64,000 bases of DNA from Gallionella sp. (GCA_028689145.1 JAQTWT010000006.1:62001-126000), one strand, 5' to 3'. Shown: positions 7,271-17,968, counted from the first letter of the stretch. The notes: generated by a model not told the origin, from the sequence alone. Numbers and translations: made by a program.

Positions 7271-9946
7271 ATGACTGGTGCAACCGACATACTTAATGCA
7301 AAAGTGCTGATCGTAGATGATCTTGAAGCAAATGTGCGGTTGCTGGAGCAAATGCTGCGCGGTGCGGGCTATATTTCAATCACCTCCACAATGCAGCCGG
7401 ACGAGGTCTGTGAGCTTCACCGCAACAACCGCTACGACTTGATCCTGCTTGATCTCAAGATGCCCTACATGGATGGATTCCAAGTGATGGAGAGGCTCAG
7501 GGAAATTGAACCGGACGGCGACCTTCCTGTCATTGTAATTACCGCCCAACCGGATTATAAGCTGCGTGCGCTGGAAGCCGGAGCGAAGGATTTTGTGAGC
7601 AAGCCGTTTGAATTGCCAGAGGTGCTGGCGCGTGTTCGCAATATGCTGAAAACACGCTTGTTGCAAAAGCAATTGCACAATTACAACGATGTTCTTGAGA
7701 GTGCCACATTGGCCGCCGAGAAAGCCAATCTCGCCAAATCCGATTTTCTCTCCAACATGAGCCACGAGATACGCACACCGATGAACGCCATCATCGGCAT
7801 ATCCCATCTGCTGATGAATACCGGGCTGACATCGCGCCAGCGCGACTATATAAACAAGATACAGAGTTCCGGTAGACATCTTCTCGGCATCATCAACGAT
7901 ATTCTCGACATCTCGAAAATCGAAGCGGGCAAGCTGACGGTTGATTGCATCGAGTTTGAACTGGAAAAGGTGCTGGAGGATGTGGTCAACCTGATTGCAG
8001 AGAAGGCATCGGCCAAGGGGCTTGAACTGATTTTCGATGTGGACAAGGATGTGCCGGTCAAGCTGGTCGGAGATCCGCTGCGGCTTGGGCAGATTCTAAT
8101 CAACTACAGCAATAATGCCGTCAAGTTCACCAGACAGGGCGAGATCGATATTGTCATCCGTATCAAAGAGCAAACCGAGAAGGACGTATTGATCTACTGC
8201 GCGGTACGCGATACCGGCATCGGTTTGACAGAAGAACAGATGGGACGTTTGTTCCAGAATTTTTCGCAGGCCGACACCTCAACGACTCGCGAATTCGGCG
8301 GCACCGGCCTCGGTCTGGCCATTTCAAAAGAACTGGCAGAGTTAATGGGCGGAGAAGTGGGTGTCGATAGCCAACCCGGTAAGGGCAGTAACTTCTGGTT
8401 CACGGCACGACTCGGCAAGAGTATCGGTAAGCAGCGTAATCTGGTGCTCTCCGGCGACATGCAGGGCAAGCGCGTGCTGGTGGTGGATGATAACGAAAAT
8501 GCACGCCTGACATTGGGTAGTCTGCTTGGCAGCATGAAATTCGATGTGGATCAGGTTGCATCCGGCAGGGAGGCCATCGAGGCCGTGGATCGTGCCGAAG
8601 CGCATGATACCCCCTACGAAATCGTGTTCCTCGATTGGAAAATGCCGGGCATGGATGGCATCGAGACAGCCACGCGGTTGAGTGATCTCGCACATAGCCA
8701 CAAGCCACACATGATGATGCTGAAGGCTTACGGTAACGAGGAATTCATTAAGGATGCAAAGGAATCAGGCATTGAGGAAGTGTTGGTCAAGCCGGTCAAT
8801 CCATCGGTGTTGTTCGATGGTGTGATGCGGGTGCTGGGTGGGCCTGTCAACGGTGAACATGAAGCATTGAATGTGCAGAGCGACATCATCGCGCAACTTG
8901 CCCTCATTAGGGGCGCACGCATTCTGCTGGTGGAGGACAACGATCTCAATCAGGAAGTGGCCACCGAATTGTTGCGCGATGTCGGTTTCGCCGTTGATCT
9001 GGCGGAAAACGGTCAGGTTGCACTGGATAAGATCAGAACTGCAGATTACGACCTCGTGCTGATGGATATGCAGATGCCGGTGATGGATGGTGTGACTGCT
9101 ACCCGCGAGCTACGCAAGGAGGAGCGCTTCAAGAATCTTCCTGTAGTGGCGATGACCGCCAATGCCATGCAGGGCGATCGCGACCGCTGCATGGCGGCAG
9201 GCATGAACGATCACGTTGCCAAACCGATAGAACCGGAAGACCTGTGGAAGGCACTGCTGAAATGGATAAAACCGCGGCGCACGATGGCAGCTACGGCAGA
9301 AGTGATACCACAGGCGCTGCCAGATGTCGATTTGCCGTCCGGCATTGACGGGCTGGATATGGTCAACGGCCTGCGCCGCGTGCTCGGCAAGAAATCGCTA
9401 TACCTTTCGATGTTGCGCAAGTTTGCCACCGGACAGAAATTTGTTATGGCGGAAATCTTGCAGGCGCTGGAAGGAAATGACTGGGACACTGCGCAACGAA
9501 TCGCCCATACGCTCAAGGGTGTTTCCGGAAACATCGGCGCAACTGCTCTGCAGCAGTTGGCGGAAAAACTGGAAGCGGCCATCAGGGAGCATCGCCCGCG
9601 CGCAGAGGTTGACGCACAGATTGGCGAGCTGAAAAACACGCTTGCGCATTTTATTGACGGACTTGAACAAAAAATGACGGAGGAGCCGCGCCCGGCAATC
9701 GTCACGGTTGCCCCTGAAGAACTAAAAATAGTCCGTGACAAGCTTGAGGCACTGCTGGCAGACGATGATGCGGAGGCGTTTGACCTGCTGGATACGAATG
9801 CCGGGCTACTCAACGCAGCCTTTCCCGATCATTATCGCCAGATTGATAACTGCATCAAATCATTCGACTTCGAGGCGGCACTCATAGCACTGAGAGCCGC
9901 CTCCGCCCCCCTCCCGCCTGAAAGGAATTTAGATGGACGAGCTTAA
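7271..9946 (+). CDS. REC-HisKA-HATPase-REC-REC-HPt hybrid histidine kinase
   Basis: An 891-residue soluble phosphorelay kinase without PAS or membrane segments. Order: receiver (Asp61, Lys111), HisKA with His165 ([15 protein letters not shown]), HATPase (G2 box GGTGLGL), receiver 2 (Asp455 in [11 protein letters not shown]), receiver 3 (Asp599 in [11 protein letters not shown]) and an HPt domain with His746 ([13 protein letters not shown]). A C-terminal tail of about 65 residues ([27 protein letters not shown]) recurs at the end of the next protein. An N-terminal receiver implies it is driven by another phospho-donor rather than sensing directly. It overlaps the next gene by 14 bases. Confidence 0.92.
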   Translation: MTGATDILNAKVLIVDDLEANVRLLEQMLRGAGYISITSTMQPDEVCELHRNNRYDLILLDLKMPYMDGFQVMERLREIEPDGDLPVIVITAQPDYKLRALEAGAKDFVSKPFELPEVLARVRNMLKTRLLQKQLHNYNDVLESATLAAEKANLAKSDFLSNMSHEIRTPMNAIIGISHLLMNTGLTSRQRDYINKIQSSGRHLLGIINDILDISKIEAGKLTVDCIEFELEKVLEDVVNLIAEKASAKGLELIFDVDKDVPVKLVGDPLRLGQILINYSNNAVKFTRQGEIDIVIRIKEQTEKDVLIYCAVRDTGIGLTEEQMGRLFQNFSQADTSTTREFGGTGLGLAISKELAELMGGEVGVDSQPGKGSNFWFTARLGKSIGKQRNLVLSGDMQGKRVLVVDDNENARLTLGSLLGSMKFDVDQVASGREAIEAVDRAEAHDTPYEIVFLDWKMPGMDGIETATRLSDLAHSHKPHMMMLKAYGNEEFIKDAKESGIEEVLVKPVNPSVLFDGVMRVLGGPVNGEHEALNVQSDIIAQLALIRGARILLVEDNDLNQEVATELLRDVGFAVDLAENGQVALDKIRTADYDLVLMDMQMPVMDGVTATRELRKEERFKNLPVVAMTANAMQGDRDRCMAAGMNDHVAKPIEPEDLWKALLKWIKPRRTMAATAEVIPQALPDVDLPSGIDGLDMVNGLRRVLGKKSLYLSMLRKFATGQKFVMAEILQALEGNDWDTAQRIAHTLKGVSGNIGATALQQLAEKLEAAIREHRPRAEVDAQIGELKNTLAHFIDGLEQKMTEEPRPAIVTVAPEELKIVRDKLEALLADDDAEAFDLLDTNAGLLNAAFPDHYRQIDNCIKSFDFEAALIALRAASAPLPPERNLDGRA

Positions 9947-10655
9947 TTTAACTGGAAAAGCCACGATACTGGTAGTCGATGATGTACCGGGTAATCTGGC
10001 TCTGATGAGCAATATGCTCAAGGATTACTACAAGGTAAAAATTGCCAACAACGGTGAAAAAGCTCTAAAGATTGCGGCATCCGACTCACCACCCGATCTG
10101 ATTATGCTCGACATCGTAATGCCGGGCATGGACGGTTTCGAGGTGTGTCGGCATCTCAAACTCAATCCCAGAACGATGCATATTCCGGTGATATTTCTCA
10201 CTGCAAAGTCTGACGCTGAAGACGAGCAAAAAGGTCTTGAACTTGGCGCGATAGATTACATCACCAAGCCGATCAGCCCGCCGGCCGTCATGATGCGCGT
10301 GAAGAATCAACTGGCACTTCAGGAGCGCAGTTCGCGCGAGGAAATCGAGGCACGTCACGAATGGCTGAAAAAATCGCTAAAGAAATTCATCACGCAATTG
10401 GAGCGGAATCTGCCGGAAGAACAGGGCAAAGCGACCATTATGGTGGGACGGGAAAAACTCAAGGCGGTCTGCGATAAATTGGCGGTGCTGCTGGCCAACG
10501 ACGACGCGGAGGCGATAGACGTGATGGATACTCATGCGGAACTTCTTAACGAAGCATTCCCGAACCACTGTCACGAGATCGACAACTACATCAGATCATT
10601 CGACTTTGAGGCGGCACTTGTGGCGCTGAAGGCTGCTACCGGAACTTCTGCCTGA
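9933..10655 (+). CDS. Response regulator with C-terminal helical tail shared with the upstream kinase
   Basis: 240 residues. Receiver (1-125) with Asp16/Asp17, phospho-Asp60 ([13 protein letters not shown]) and Lys in ITKPISPP. A helical linker leads to a tail (about 170-236) with [19 protein letters not shown] and [13 protein letters not shown], clearly homologous to the end of the kinase at 7271. The shared tail could mediate pairing of the two proteins (inference). The start lies inside the upstream gene, which suggests translational coupling. Confidence 0.88.
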   Translation: MDELNLTGKATILVVDDVPGNLALMSNMLKDYYKVKIANNGEKALKIAASDSPPDLIMLDIVMPGMDGFEVCRHLKLNPRTMHIPVIFLTAKSDAEDEQKGLELGAIDYITKPISPPAVMMRVKNQLALQERSSREEIEARHEWLKKSLKKFITQLERNLPEEQGKATIMVGREKLKAVCDKLAVLLANDDAEAIDVMDTHAELLNEAFPNHCHEIDNYIRSFDFEAALVALKAATGTSA

Positions 10656-10666
10656 AAGGAGCTTGC

Positions 10667-11839
10667 ATGGAAGAGATCAATTTAACCGGGAATGCCACGA
10701 TACTGGTGGTCGATGACACGCCGGACAATCTGGTTTTGATGAGCAGCCTGCTCAAGGATGACTACAAAGTGAAAATTGCCAGCAGCGGCGATAAGGCATT
10801 GAAGATTGCAGCATCCGATTCGCCTCCCGACCTGATTCTGTTGGACATCATGATGCCCGCCATGGACGGCTACGAAGTGTGCCAGCGGCTTAAGCACGAC
10901 CCGAAGACCATGAGTATCCCGGTGATTTTTCTCACCGCCAAAACTGAAGAGGAGGACGAGTGGAAAGGACTGGAACTCGGTGCGGTCGATTACATCACCA
11001 AGCCGGTTAGCCCTCACATTGTTATGGCGCGCGTGAAGAACCATTTGGCGCTTAAGGCTATGGCCGACTTCCTGCGCGACAAGAACGATTTTCTCGAACT
11101 TGAGGTGGCCAAGCGCACGCGAGAGGTGATGGCTATCCAGGATGTGACAATTCTTGCTATGGCATCGCTGGCCGAGACGCGCGACTCCGACACCGGCAAT
11201 CATATTCGCCGCACGCAGTTTTACGTCAAAGCGCTGGCCGAGCGGTTGCGCGATCATCCGCGTTTTGCCTGGTTTTTAACCGATGCCAACATCAATATGC
11301 TATTCAAGTCAGCACCGCTGCATGACATCGGCAAGGTGGGCATTCCCGACAACATCCTGCTGAAGCCGGGCCGTTTCGATCCGCATGAATTTGAAATCAT
11401 GAAGACGCATGCCATGCTGGGACGTGATGCCATTGAGCATGCCGAAAAGGCGCTGGGTACCCATGTGGATTTTCTCTCCTTTGCCAAGGCTATCGCATTC
11501 TCGCATCAGGAAAAATGGGACGGCAGCGGCTATCCACAGGGTCTTGCCGGCGATGATATTCCGATTGCGGCGCGCCTGATGGCGGTGGCAGATGTCTACG
11601 ATGCGCTGATCAGCCGCCGCGTGTACAAGCAAGGCATGCCGCACGAAAATGCCGTACAGATCATGATCGGAGGGAGGGGGACGCACTTCGATGCGGATAT
11701 GTTTGATGCTTTTGTCGATATTCAGGAGGAGTTCCGCTCCATTGCGCAGCGCTTTGTCGATACTGCTTCGGAGTTGGACAAAAAAGAAGAAAAGGTAGCC
11801 CAAGCGCACACAGTACATCACACGAAAGACACGACATGA
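10667..11839 (+). CDS. REC-HD-GYP cyclic-di-GMP phosphodiesterase
   Basis: 390 residues. Receiver with phospho-Asp60, helical linker (about 130-165), then an HD-GYP domain (about 165-365). The HD motif is at about 219-220 in HDIGKVGIPD and GYP at 288-290 in EKWDGSGYPQG, followed by ARLMAVADVYDALISRR. All visible metal-site residues are present, so it is probably active in hydrolysing cyclic-di-GMP. The receiver is a close paralogue of that in the preceding gene. An 11-base gap upstream and a 4-base overlap downstream place it in an operon. Confidence 0.93.
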   Translation: MEEINLTGNATILVVDDTPDNLVLMSSLLKDDYKVKIASSGDKALKIAASDSPPDLILLDIMMPAMDGYEVCQRLKHDPKTMSIPVIFLTAKTEEEDEWKGLELGAVDYITKPVSPHIVMARVKNHLALKAMADFLRDKNDFLELEVAKRTREVMAIQDVTILAMASLAETRDSDTGNHIRRTQFYVKALAERLRDHPRFAWFLTDANINMLFKSAPLHDIGKVGIPDNILLKPGRFDPHEFEIMKTHAMLGRDAIEHAEKALGTHVDFLSFAKAIAFSHQEKWDGSGYPQGLAGDDIPIAARLMAVADVYDALISRRVYKQGMPHENAVQIMIGGRGTHFDADMFDAFVDIQEEFRSIAQRFVDTASELDKKEEKVAQAHTVHHTKDTT

Positions 11840-13416
11840 TCACCAAGCAAACCGCATTTCTCGTTGTTGACGATTTTGAACCGATGCGCAAAGTTACTTC
11901 CAACCAACTGCGCTCCATGGGTGGCAAGAATATTATGCTGGCCAGCAATGGTGCCGAGGCTCTGCGCATGCTGCAGACGCAGCGGGTGGACATCGTGCTT
12001 TCCGATTGGAATATGCCGATTATGACTGGGCTGGAATTGCTCAAGGTGGTGCGCGCCGACAAAAAGTTTTCGAAACTGCCCTTTATCATGATTACTGCCG
12101 AGGCGGAACGTCACCGCATTGAAGAGGCGATTGCCTGCGGTGTCAGTGATCTGCTGGTCAAGCCCTATACAGCGGATTGTTTAAGCACGCGCGTTGAAAA
12201 GGCGCTGACAGCGCCACCCCGGGCAAGTTCACTTGCTCATGTTGGGTTGTTTGTTTCCGGCTCGCAGGATGACAATGACGAGTCTGGCCCCAAAGGTGCA
12301 AAGGAACCGCTGCGTCAGACGATTCTGGTTGTTGACGATACGCCGGACAATCTGCTGCTGCTCTCGCAGTTATTCAAGGACGAATATGCTGTGCGTGTTG
12401 CGCCTACCGGTGAGAAAGCGCTGGCTATCTGCCAGTCGGACGATCCGCCAGATCTGGTGCTGCTAGACATCATGATGCCCGGCATGGATGGGTTTGAGGT
12501 GGCTCGGCGTATGCGCGAGCACCCGATGTCGGAAAATATCCCCGTGATTTTTGTTACCGCCATGAGCGGAGATGACGCGCGTCTCAAGGGGTTGGAACTG
12601 GGCGCGGTGGACTTTGTCGCCAAACCCATCAATCCGGATGTGCTAAAGCCGCGTGTCCGCAACTTCATGCGCTACGTCGGTCTGCACAAACAATTGCAGG
12701 CCAGTTACGACGGCATGCTGGAGTTGGCGCACCTGCGCGAGAATGTCGAGCACATCACGCGTCATGATATGAAAGGGCCGCTGGCCGGCGTGATCGGTCT
12801 GGTGCAGGCGCTGGCGGATGACGACTCGATGAACCATAAACATATCAAACAGCTGCACGTCGTCGAGGAAACCGCGTTGCGCGTGCTCGACATGATCAAC
12901 CTGTCCTCGGAGCTATTCAAGATCGAGACCGGGCGCTTCAAGCTTGATGCCAAACCGGTCATGATCGATGACATCCTGAACCGAATCATCGAGATTTCGC
13001 GTACGACCTTCGCCGAAAAACATATCATCATTATCAATGAAACGGAAACATCGGTTGGTAAAAAGGTACCAGAGGTGTTGGGCGATGCCATGCTCTGCTA
13101 TTCAATTTTCCAGAACCTGATTAAAAATGCCTGCGAGGCGGCCCCCGCAAAAAGCCGGGTCACCATAAGCCTTATTGATGAAACTCCGCTGCGCGTCATC
13201 ATTCAGAACACGGGAGCGGTTCCAGAAGAGATTCGCGAAACATTTTTCGATAAATTTGTCACGCACGGCAAGCAAGGTGGCAGCGGCCTCGGAACGTATT
13301 CCGCCAAAAGGCTTGCAGAAGCGCAAAACGGTACGATCACACTGGATGTTGCAGTTCAGGAAAATCGGACCACGATCACCGTGGCATTGCCCTGCTATTC
13401 TGGGGTAACAGCGTAA
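11836..13416 (+). CDS. REC-REC histidine kinase
   Basis: 526 residues. The first receiver is CheY-like (Asp57 in LSDWNMPIMTG) and the second has phospho-Asp211 (LLDIMMPGMDG). The HisKA-like region carries His310 in ITRHDMKGPLAGVIG, which differs from the canonical SHELRTPL and resembles the HDMK/HDLR subtype. The HATPase has NLIKNACEA and GGSGLGTYSAKR. With two N-terminal receivers and no sensor domain, it is best read as a signal integrator. ATGA overlap with the HD-GYP gene. Confidence 0.9.
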   Translation: MITKQTAFLVVDDFEPMRKVTSNQLRSMGGKNIMLASNGAEALRMLQTQRVDIVLSDWNMPIMTGLELLKVVRADKKFSKLPFIMITAEAERHRIEEAIACGVSDLLVKPYTADCLSTRVEKALTAPPRASSLAHVGLFVSGSQDDNDESGPKGAKEPLRQTILVVDDTPDNLLLLSQLFKDEYAVRVAPTGEKALAICQSDDPPDLVLLDIMMPGMDGFEVARRMREHPMSENIPVIFVTAMSGDDARLKGLELGAVDFVAKPINPDVLKPRVRNFMRYVGLHKQLQASYDGMLELAHLRENVEHITRHDMKGPLAGVIGLVQALADDDSMNHKHIKQLHVVEETALRVLDMINLSSELFKIETGRFKLDAKPVMIDDILNRIIEISRTTFAEKHIIIINETETSVGKKVPEVLGDAMLCYSIFQNLIKNACEAAPAKSRVTISLIDETPLRVIIQNTGAVPEEIRETFFDKFVTHGKQGGSGLGTYSAKRLAEAQNGTITLDVAVQENRTTITVALPCYSGVTA

Positions 13417-13807
13417 ATTTTCGCTTCCGCATAGCCATCCCGTTTATAAAACCAGCTATCCACCGGGCAACCTGAAAGGTTATCCGGTGGCTGGTTACGG
13501 GTTGCCATAAAACGGCAACCCAGCTTGTTCAGAAGCTTCTGAGGTATCGGAAATGAAAGGTGAATGGTTATGTGCGCTAACGAACGGAGAGTGGCAGGCT
13601 CGATTGTTACGATTGGACACGGTTGCCACATTTATCCATGAATTCGATTTATCTCCCGATGCCTACCCGCAAAATTTGTAGTTTTTTACGGGATGGGATT
13701 GGCAGGTGCGTAATTCTTTTGTGACCACACGTGCAGACCTCTGCTGATCGTTTGATTACCTGACAATCAGTATGCAGGGCATTTTACGATTTGCACAAAG
13801 GTAAACC
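13417..13807. other. Intergenic region before the PAS-repeat kinase
   Basis: No gene seen. It holds a hairpin with CCACCGG...CCGGTGG arms at about 13456-13484, possibly ending the upstream operon although no T-run follows, and the candidate operator at 13569-13587. Confidence 0.6.
13569..13587. promoter_or_regulatory. Candidate Crp/Fnr-type operator
   Basis: TATGTGCGCTAACGAACGG, that is TGTGC-GCTAAC-GAACG. One arm departs from the consensus. It is about 220 bases upstream of the kinase start at 13808, similar to the distance seen at several other copies. Confidence 0.5.
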
Positions 13808-16786
13808 ATGCAAAAAGAAATCCGCGATTCCATCATTCAAAACCAATCTGCCGGTACTGCGGAGGGGATTACCGAGATACGTCGTCAGGAGGCTTTGCTT
13901 AAAACCGATGCCTTACAGAGCGCGATTTTCAACAGCGCCAACTTTTCGAGTATCGCCACCGATGCCAAGGGTGTGATCCAGATTTTCAACGTGGGTGCGG
14001 AGCGCATGCTGGGTTATGCGGCTGCCGACGTGATGAATAAAATCACCCCGGCCGAGATTTCAGACCCGCAGGAAGTGATTGCACGCGCCAAGGCGCTGAG
14101 TGCTGAATTTGGCACTCCAATTGAGCCGGGCTTTGAAGCATTGGTGTTCAAGGCCGCTCGCGGTATCGAGGACATCTACGAGCTGACCTACATCCGCAAG
14201 GACGGCAGCCGCTTTCCGGCCATTGTGTCGGTAACCGCGTTGCGTGACGATCAGGAAGCCATTATCGGTTATTTGCTGATCGGTACCGACAACACCGCGC
14301 GCAAGCAGGCTGAAGAAGCGTTGCTCAAGGCCGGTGCCTTGCAGAGCGCAATTTTTAACAGCGCTAACTTTTCGAGCATTGCCACCGATGCCAAGGGTGT
14401 GATCCAGATTTTCAACGTGGGTGCGGAGCGCATGTTGGGTTATGCGGCTGCCGATGTGATGAATAAAATCACCCCGGCCGATATTTCAGACCCGCAGGAA
14501 GTGATTGCGCGCGCCAAGGCCCTGAGTACCGAACTCGGAACCCAAATTTCACCTGGCTTCGAAGCATTGGTGTTTAAAGCCTCGCGTGGTATCGAGGATA
14601 TCTACGAACTGACCTACATTCGCAAGGACGGCAGCCGTTTTCCTGCCATAGTATCGGTTACCGCGTTGCGTGATGCCGACAATGAAATTATCGGTTATCT
14701 GCTGATCGGCACCGACAACACCGCGCGTAAGCAGGCTGAAGAAGCGTTGCTCAAGGCCGGTGCCTTGCAGAGCGCGATTTTCAACAGCGCCAACTTTTCG
14801 AGCATTGCTACCGATGCCAAGGGTGTAATCCAGATATTTAACGTGGGTGCGGAGCGCATGCTGGGATATACAGCAGCCGACGTGCTGAACAAGGTCACTC
14901 CGGCAGAGATTTCCGAACCTCAGGAAGTAATTGCACGCGCCAAGGCATTGAGCGCCGAACTCGGCACTCCGATTGAGCCTGGCTTTGAAGCATTGGTGTT
15001 CAAGGCTTCGCGCGGTATCGAGGATATCTACGAACTGACCTACATCCGCAAGGACGGCAGCCGTTTTCCGGCCATTGTGTCGGTTACCGCATTGCGTGAT
15101 GCTGACAATGAAATTATCGGTTATCTGCTGATCGGCACCGACAACACCGCACGCAAACAAATCGAGGCAGAGCAGGAGCAACTTGCACAACGCCTGCGCG
15201 ACCAGCAGTTTTATACCCGCTCCCTGTTTGAATCAAACATAGATGCGATCATGACTACCGACCCATCCGGCATCATCACGGACGTTAACAAGCAGATGGA
15301 GGTGCTCACCGGGTGTACCCGTGATGAACTGATCGGCGCGCCGTTCAAGAATCACTTTACCGATCCGGGCAAGGCCGAAACAAGTATTAAACTGGTGTTG
15401 AGCGAGAAGAAAGTAACCAACTACGAACTTACCGTTCGTGCCAGAGACAGCAAGGAAACAGTGGTGTCCTACAATGCGACCACCTTCTATGATCGGGACA
15501 GAAAACTGCAGGGCGTTTTTGCCGCCGCACGCGACATTACCGAACGTAAACGGCTCGATCAAGTGTTACAGGAAAAAAACGTCGAATTGGAAAGTGCCAA
15601 GTCTTTGGCGGAAAAAGCCAACCTTGCAAAATCGGATTTCCTTTCCAGTATGAGTCATGAACTGCGCAGCCCGCTCAATGCAATTCTCGGGTTTGCCCAG
15701 TTGATGGAGTCCGATTCACAGGAGCCTACACTCTCACAAAAGGAGAGCATCGCCCAGATTCTTCAGGCGGGATGGCATCTGCTGAAGTTGATCAATGAAA
15801 TACTTGATCTCGCCAAGGTGGAATCCAGACAGACACCGCTATCGGAGGAGCCGGTGTCGCTGGCCGAAGTCATGCTTGAATGTCAGGCCATGGTCGAGCC
15901 GCAGGCGCAACAGCGCGGTATCAAGCAGACTTTTCCACAGTTCGATATTCCTTGCTTTGTCAGTGCCGACCGAACCAGGTTGAAGCAGGTTTTGATCAAC
16001 CTGCTGTCCAATGCGATCAAATACAACATCAAGAATGGAACGGTAGAGGTGGAATATGCCGAAGGCAAGCCGGGCCGCATTCGCATCAGTATCAAAGATA
16101 GCGGTGCAGGTTTGTCTCCGGAACAACTGGAACAGCTGTTTCAGCCGTTTAACCGTCTTGGACAGGAGGCAGGTGTAGAGGAGGGTACCGGCATCGGCCT
16201 AGTGGTGGCCAAGCGACTGGTCGAATTGATGGGTGGCACCATCGGCGTGGAAAGCACGGTTGGTGCAGGAAGCGTATTCTGGTTTGAACTTAACTCGGTT
16301 GCAGAGCCGAGCCTTTTCATTGAAGGTGTCGACACAGCCGTAATGAACAGAACTCATACGCCTCGCGGAGCGGGTGGATATACCGTCCTCTATGTGGAGG
16401 ACAATCCGGCGAACCTGAAACTGGTTGAACAAATCATCGCGCGCCATCCCGATATCAGGCTGCTGACCGCCGTGAACGGGAATAGCGGTATTGAGATTGC
16501 GCGAGCATCCCAGCCGGATGTGATCCTGATGGACATCAATCTGCCTGGTATTAACGGCTTCGAAGCCTTGAGGATTTTGCGCGCAGATCCATCCACGGTG
16601 CACATCCCGGTCGTTGCCCTTAGTGCCAATGCAATGCCACTTGATATCGAAAGAGGCGTGAAAGCGGGATTTTTTCGCTATATAACCAAACCGATCAAGG
16701 TTAATGAGCTTATGGAGGCGCTGGATGTCGCATTGGCATTTTCAGAAACAAAATTGGACGGCGAAATTACCGAGGAGTTGGTGTGA
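13808..16786 (+). CDS. Hybrid histidine kinase with three near-identical tandem PAS domains
   Basis: 992 residues. Three almost identical 142-residue PAS/PAC units begin at about residues 35, 177 and 319, each with SAIFNSANFSSIATDAKG and YELTYIRKDGSRFPAIVSVT. They are followed by a fourth, different PAS (about 475-590), HisKA with His617 (SMSHELRSPLNAILG), HATPase (GTGIGL) and a C-terminal receiver with phospho-Asp909. From the fourth PAS onward it parallels the kinase at 1836-3998. No membrane segment. It overlaps the following REC-PAS gene by 4 bases, exactly as in the paralogous pair. Confidence 0.93.
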   Translation: MQKEIRDSIIQNQSAGTAEGITEIRRQEALLKTDALQSAIFNSANFSSIATDAKGVIQIFNVGAERMLGYAAADVMNKITPAEISDPQEVIARAKALSAEFGTPIEPGFEALVFKAARGIEDIYELTYIRKDGSRFPAIVSVTALRDDQEAIIGYLLIGTDNTARKQAEEALLKAGALQSAIFNSANFSSIATDAKGVIQIFNVGAERMLGYAAADVMNKITPADISDPQEVIARAKALSTELGTQISPGFEALVFKASRGIEDIYELTYIRKDGSRFPAIVSVTALRDADNEIIGYLLIGTDNTARKQAEEALLKAGALQSAIFNSANFSSIATDAKGVIQIFNVGAERMLGYTAADVLNKVTPAEISEPQEVIARAKALSAELGTPIEPGFEALVFKASRGIEDIYELTYIRKDGSRFPAIVSVTALRDADNEIIGYLLIGTDNTARKQIEAEQEQLAQRLRDQQFYTRSLFESNIDAIMTTDPSGIITDVNKQMEVLTGCTRDELIGAPFKNHFTDPGKAETSIKLVLSEKKVTNYELTVRARDSKETVVSYNATTFYDRDRKLQGVFAAARDITERKRLDQVLQEKNVELESAKSLAEKANLAKSDFLSSMSHELRSPLNAILGFAQLMESDSQEPTLSQKESIAQILQAGWHLLKLINEILDLAKVESRQTPLSEEPVSLAEVMLECQAMVEPQAQQRGIKQTFPQFDIPCFVSADRTRLKQVLINLLSNAIKYNIKNGTVEVEYAEGKPGRIRISIKDSGAGLSPEQLEQLFQPFNRLGQEAGVEEGTGIGLVVAKRLVELMGGTIGVESTVGAGSVFWFELNSVAEPSLFIEGVDTAVMNRTHTPRGAGGYTVLYVEDNPANLKLVEQIIARHPDIRLLTAVNGNSGIEIARASQPDVILMDINLPGINGFEALRILRADPSTVHIPVVALSANAMPLDIERGVKAGFFRYITKPIKVNELMEALDVALAFSETKLDGEITEELV
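13911..15162 (+). repeat. Three tandem in-frame 426-base repeats encoding PAS domains
   Basis: Units start at 13911, 14337 and 14763, so the period is exactly 426 bases (142 codons). Long stretches are nearly identical at the nucleotide level, including silent sites, which points to recent internal duplication or gene conversion. Copies two and three share the junction GAAGAAGCGTTGCTCAAGG. Confidence 0.9.
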
Positions 16787-17631
16787 TGGTCAGTGCGGAC
16801 GATATTTTTAACGCCAGAATTCTAATTGTGGATGATCTGGAAGCCAATGTGCAGCTACTGGATAAATTGCTGCGCAACGTCGGCTATCAATCCATTACAT
16901 CGACGATGGATTCGAGTACCGTCTGTGAGTTGCACAGGAAGAATCACTATGACCTGATTTTGCTCGATCTGCAGATGCCGGGCATGGATGGTTTTCGGGT
17001 AATGGAAGGCTTGAAGGAAATTGAAATTGACGGCTATCTTCCGGTGATCGTGATCACCGCCCAACCCGGCCACAAGCTGCGAGCGCTGGCAGTTGGCGCA
17101 AAAGATTTTATCAGTAAGCCATTTGATGTGGTCGAAGTTCAGACGCGCATTCATAACATGCTGGAAGTGCGGTTGTTGTACAAAAAACTCGAAAATTACA
17201 ATAAGGTGCTGGAGCAGAATGCCGAACTCCATGAAAGCGAAGCGCGTATTCGCCACTTGATTGAGTTGTCATCGGACTGGTATTGGGAGCAGGACAAAGA
17301 CGGTCACTTCACTACCATTTATGGGCCGGTACTTGAAATGCTCGGGATTCAGATCGACGGTGTAATGGGAAAAACCAGGGAAGATCAGGGGTCGCGCTGG
17401 AATGAGGCCGAGCGGAAAAAACTTGATGAAAATCTGGCCGCCAGACAGCCATTCCTTGATTTTGTTTACAGCCGAACCAATCCCGACGGATCGTTGCAAT
17501 ATTTAATGGTGAGCGGTGAACCAACATTCGATTCGCCCGGACACTTCACCGGTTATCGCGGAATCGGCAAGGATGTGACCCAAACAATGCTTAACAAAAT
17601 TGCTTCAGCCAATACCCAGAAAAACTCCTGA
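16783..17631 (+). CDS. Response regulator, REC-PAS architecture (paralogue of 3995-4858)
   Basis: 282 residues. Receiver with phospho-Asp in LILLDLQMPGMDG and Lys in ISKPFD, a coiled-coil connector (ELHESEARIRHL), then a PAS domain beginning SSDWYWEQDKDG. It is alignable over its whole length with the protein at 3995-4858, and both are coupled by ATGA to a PAS hybrid kinase. No enzymatic or DNA-binding output. It is probably a phospho-acceptor with its own ligand-sensing module. Confidence 0.9.
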   Translation: MMVSADDIFNARILIVDDLEANVQLLDKLLRNVGYQSITSTMDSSTVCELHRKNHYDLILLDLQMPGMDGFRVMEGLKEIEIDGYLPVIVITAQPGHKLRALAVGAKDFISKPFDVVEVQTRIHNMLEVRLLYKKLENYNKVLEQNAELHESEARIRHLIELSSDWYWEQDKDGHFTTIYGPVLEMLGIQIDGVMGKTREDQGSRWNEAERKKLDENLAARQPFLDFVYSRTNPDGSLQYLMVSGEPTFDSPGHFTGYRGIGKDVTQTMLNKIASANTQKNS

Positions 17632-17713
17632 TACTTGCATATTGTGTAACCGCGGTTAAAACCTTGGCTTGGAGCTATACGAATTTGTTCAATTCTGTAT
17701 TCAGGGGAAAGAA

Positions 17714-17968
17714 ATGCCACCAGCACAAGAAGATAACTCGAAAGTAACGCAAAAACAAACCTTGCAGCAACACCATCGGAAAGCCGAAGAACATCAGGAA
17801 CACGCCTCTGAGCATCACCAGCAAGCTGCCAGATATCACGAATCGGGTGACCATAAAGCTGCCGCATACGAACACAAAGCCGAGGCGTACCACTCCAGAG
17901 TAGCTCGTGAGCATGCCGATCAAGCCATTGAACAAGAAATAGAAGGCAGCAATAAATTAGCGGTTTAA
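17714..17968 (+). CDS. Small histidine-rich hydrophilic protein
   Basis: 84 residues, with AGGGGAAAG placed just before the ATG. The sequence is strongly helical and rich in His, Glu and Ala, with spaced His pairs (QQHHRKAEEHQEHASEHH, AARYHESGDHKAAAYEHKA). No signal peptide or membrane segment. Such composition suggests metal or nucleic-acid binding or a stress-protectant role, but this is inference and no family is assigned. It lies directly upstream of the receiver-MgtE fusion gene, where a link to divalent cations would fit. Confidence 0.7.
   Translation: MPPAQEDNSKVTQKQTLQQHHRKAEEHQEHASEHHQQAARYHESGDHKAAAYEHKAEAYHSRVAREHADQAIEQEIEGSNKLAV

Noticed and set aside
13911-15162. Could the tandem repeat be a CRISPR or satellite array?
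   Set aside because: The unit is 426 bases, in frame and encodes PAS domains; there are no short repeats with unique spacers.
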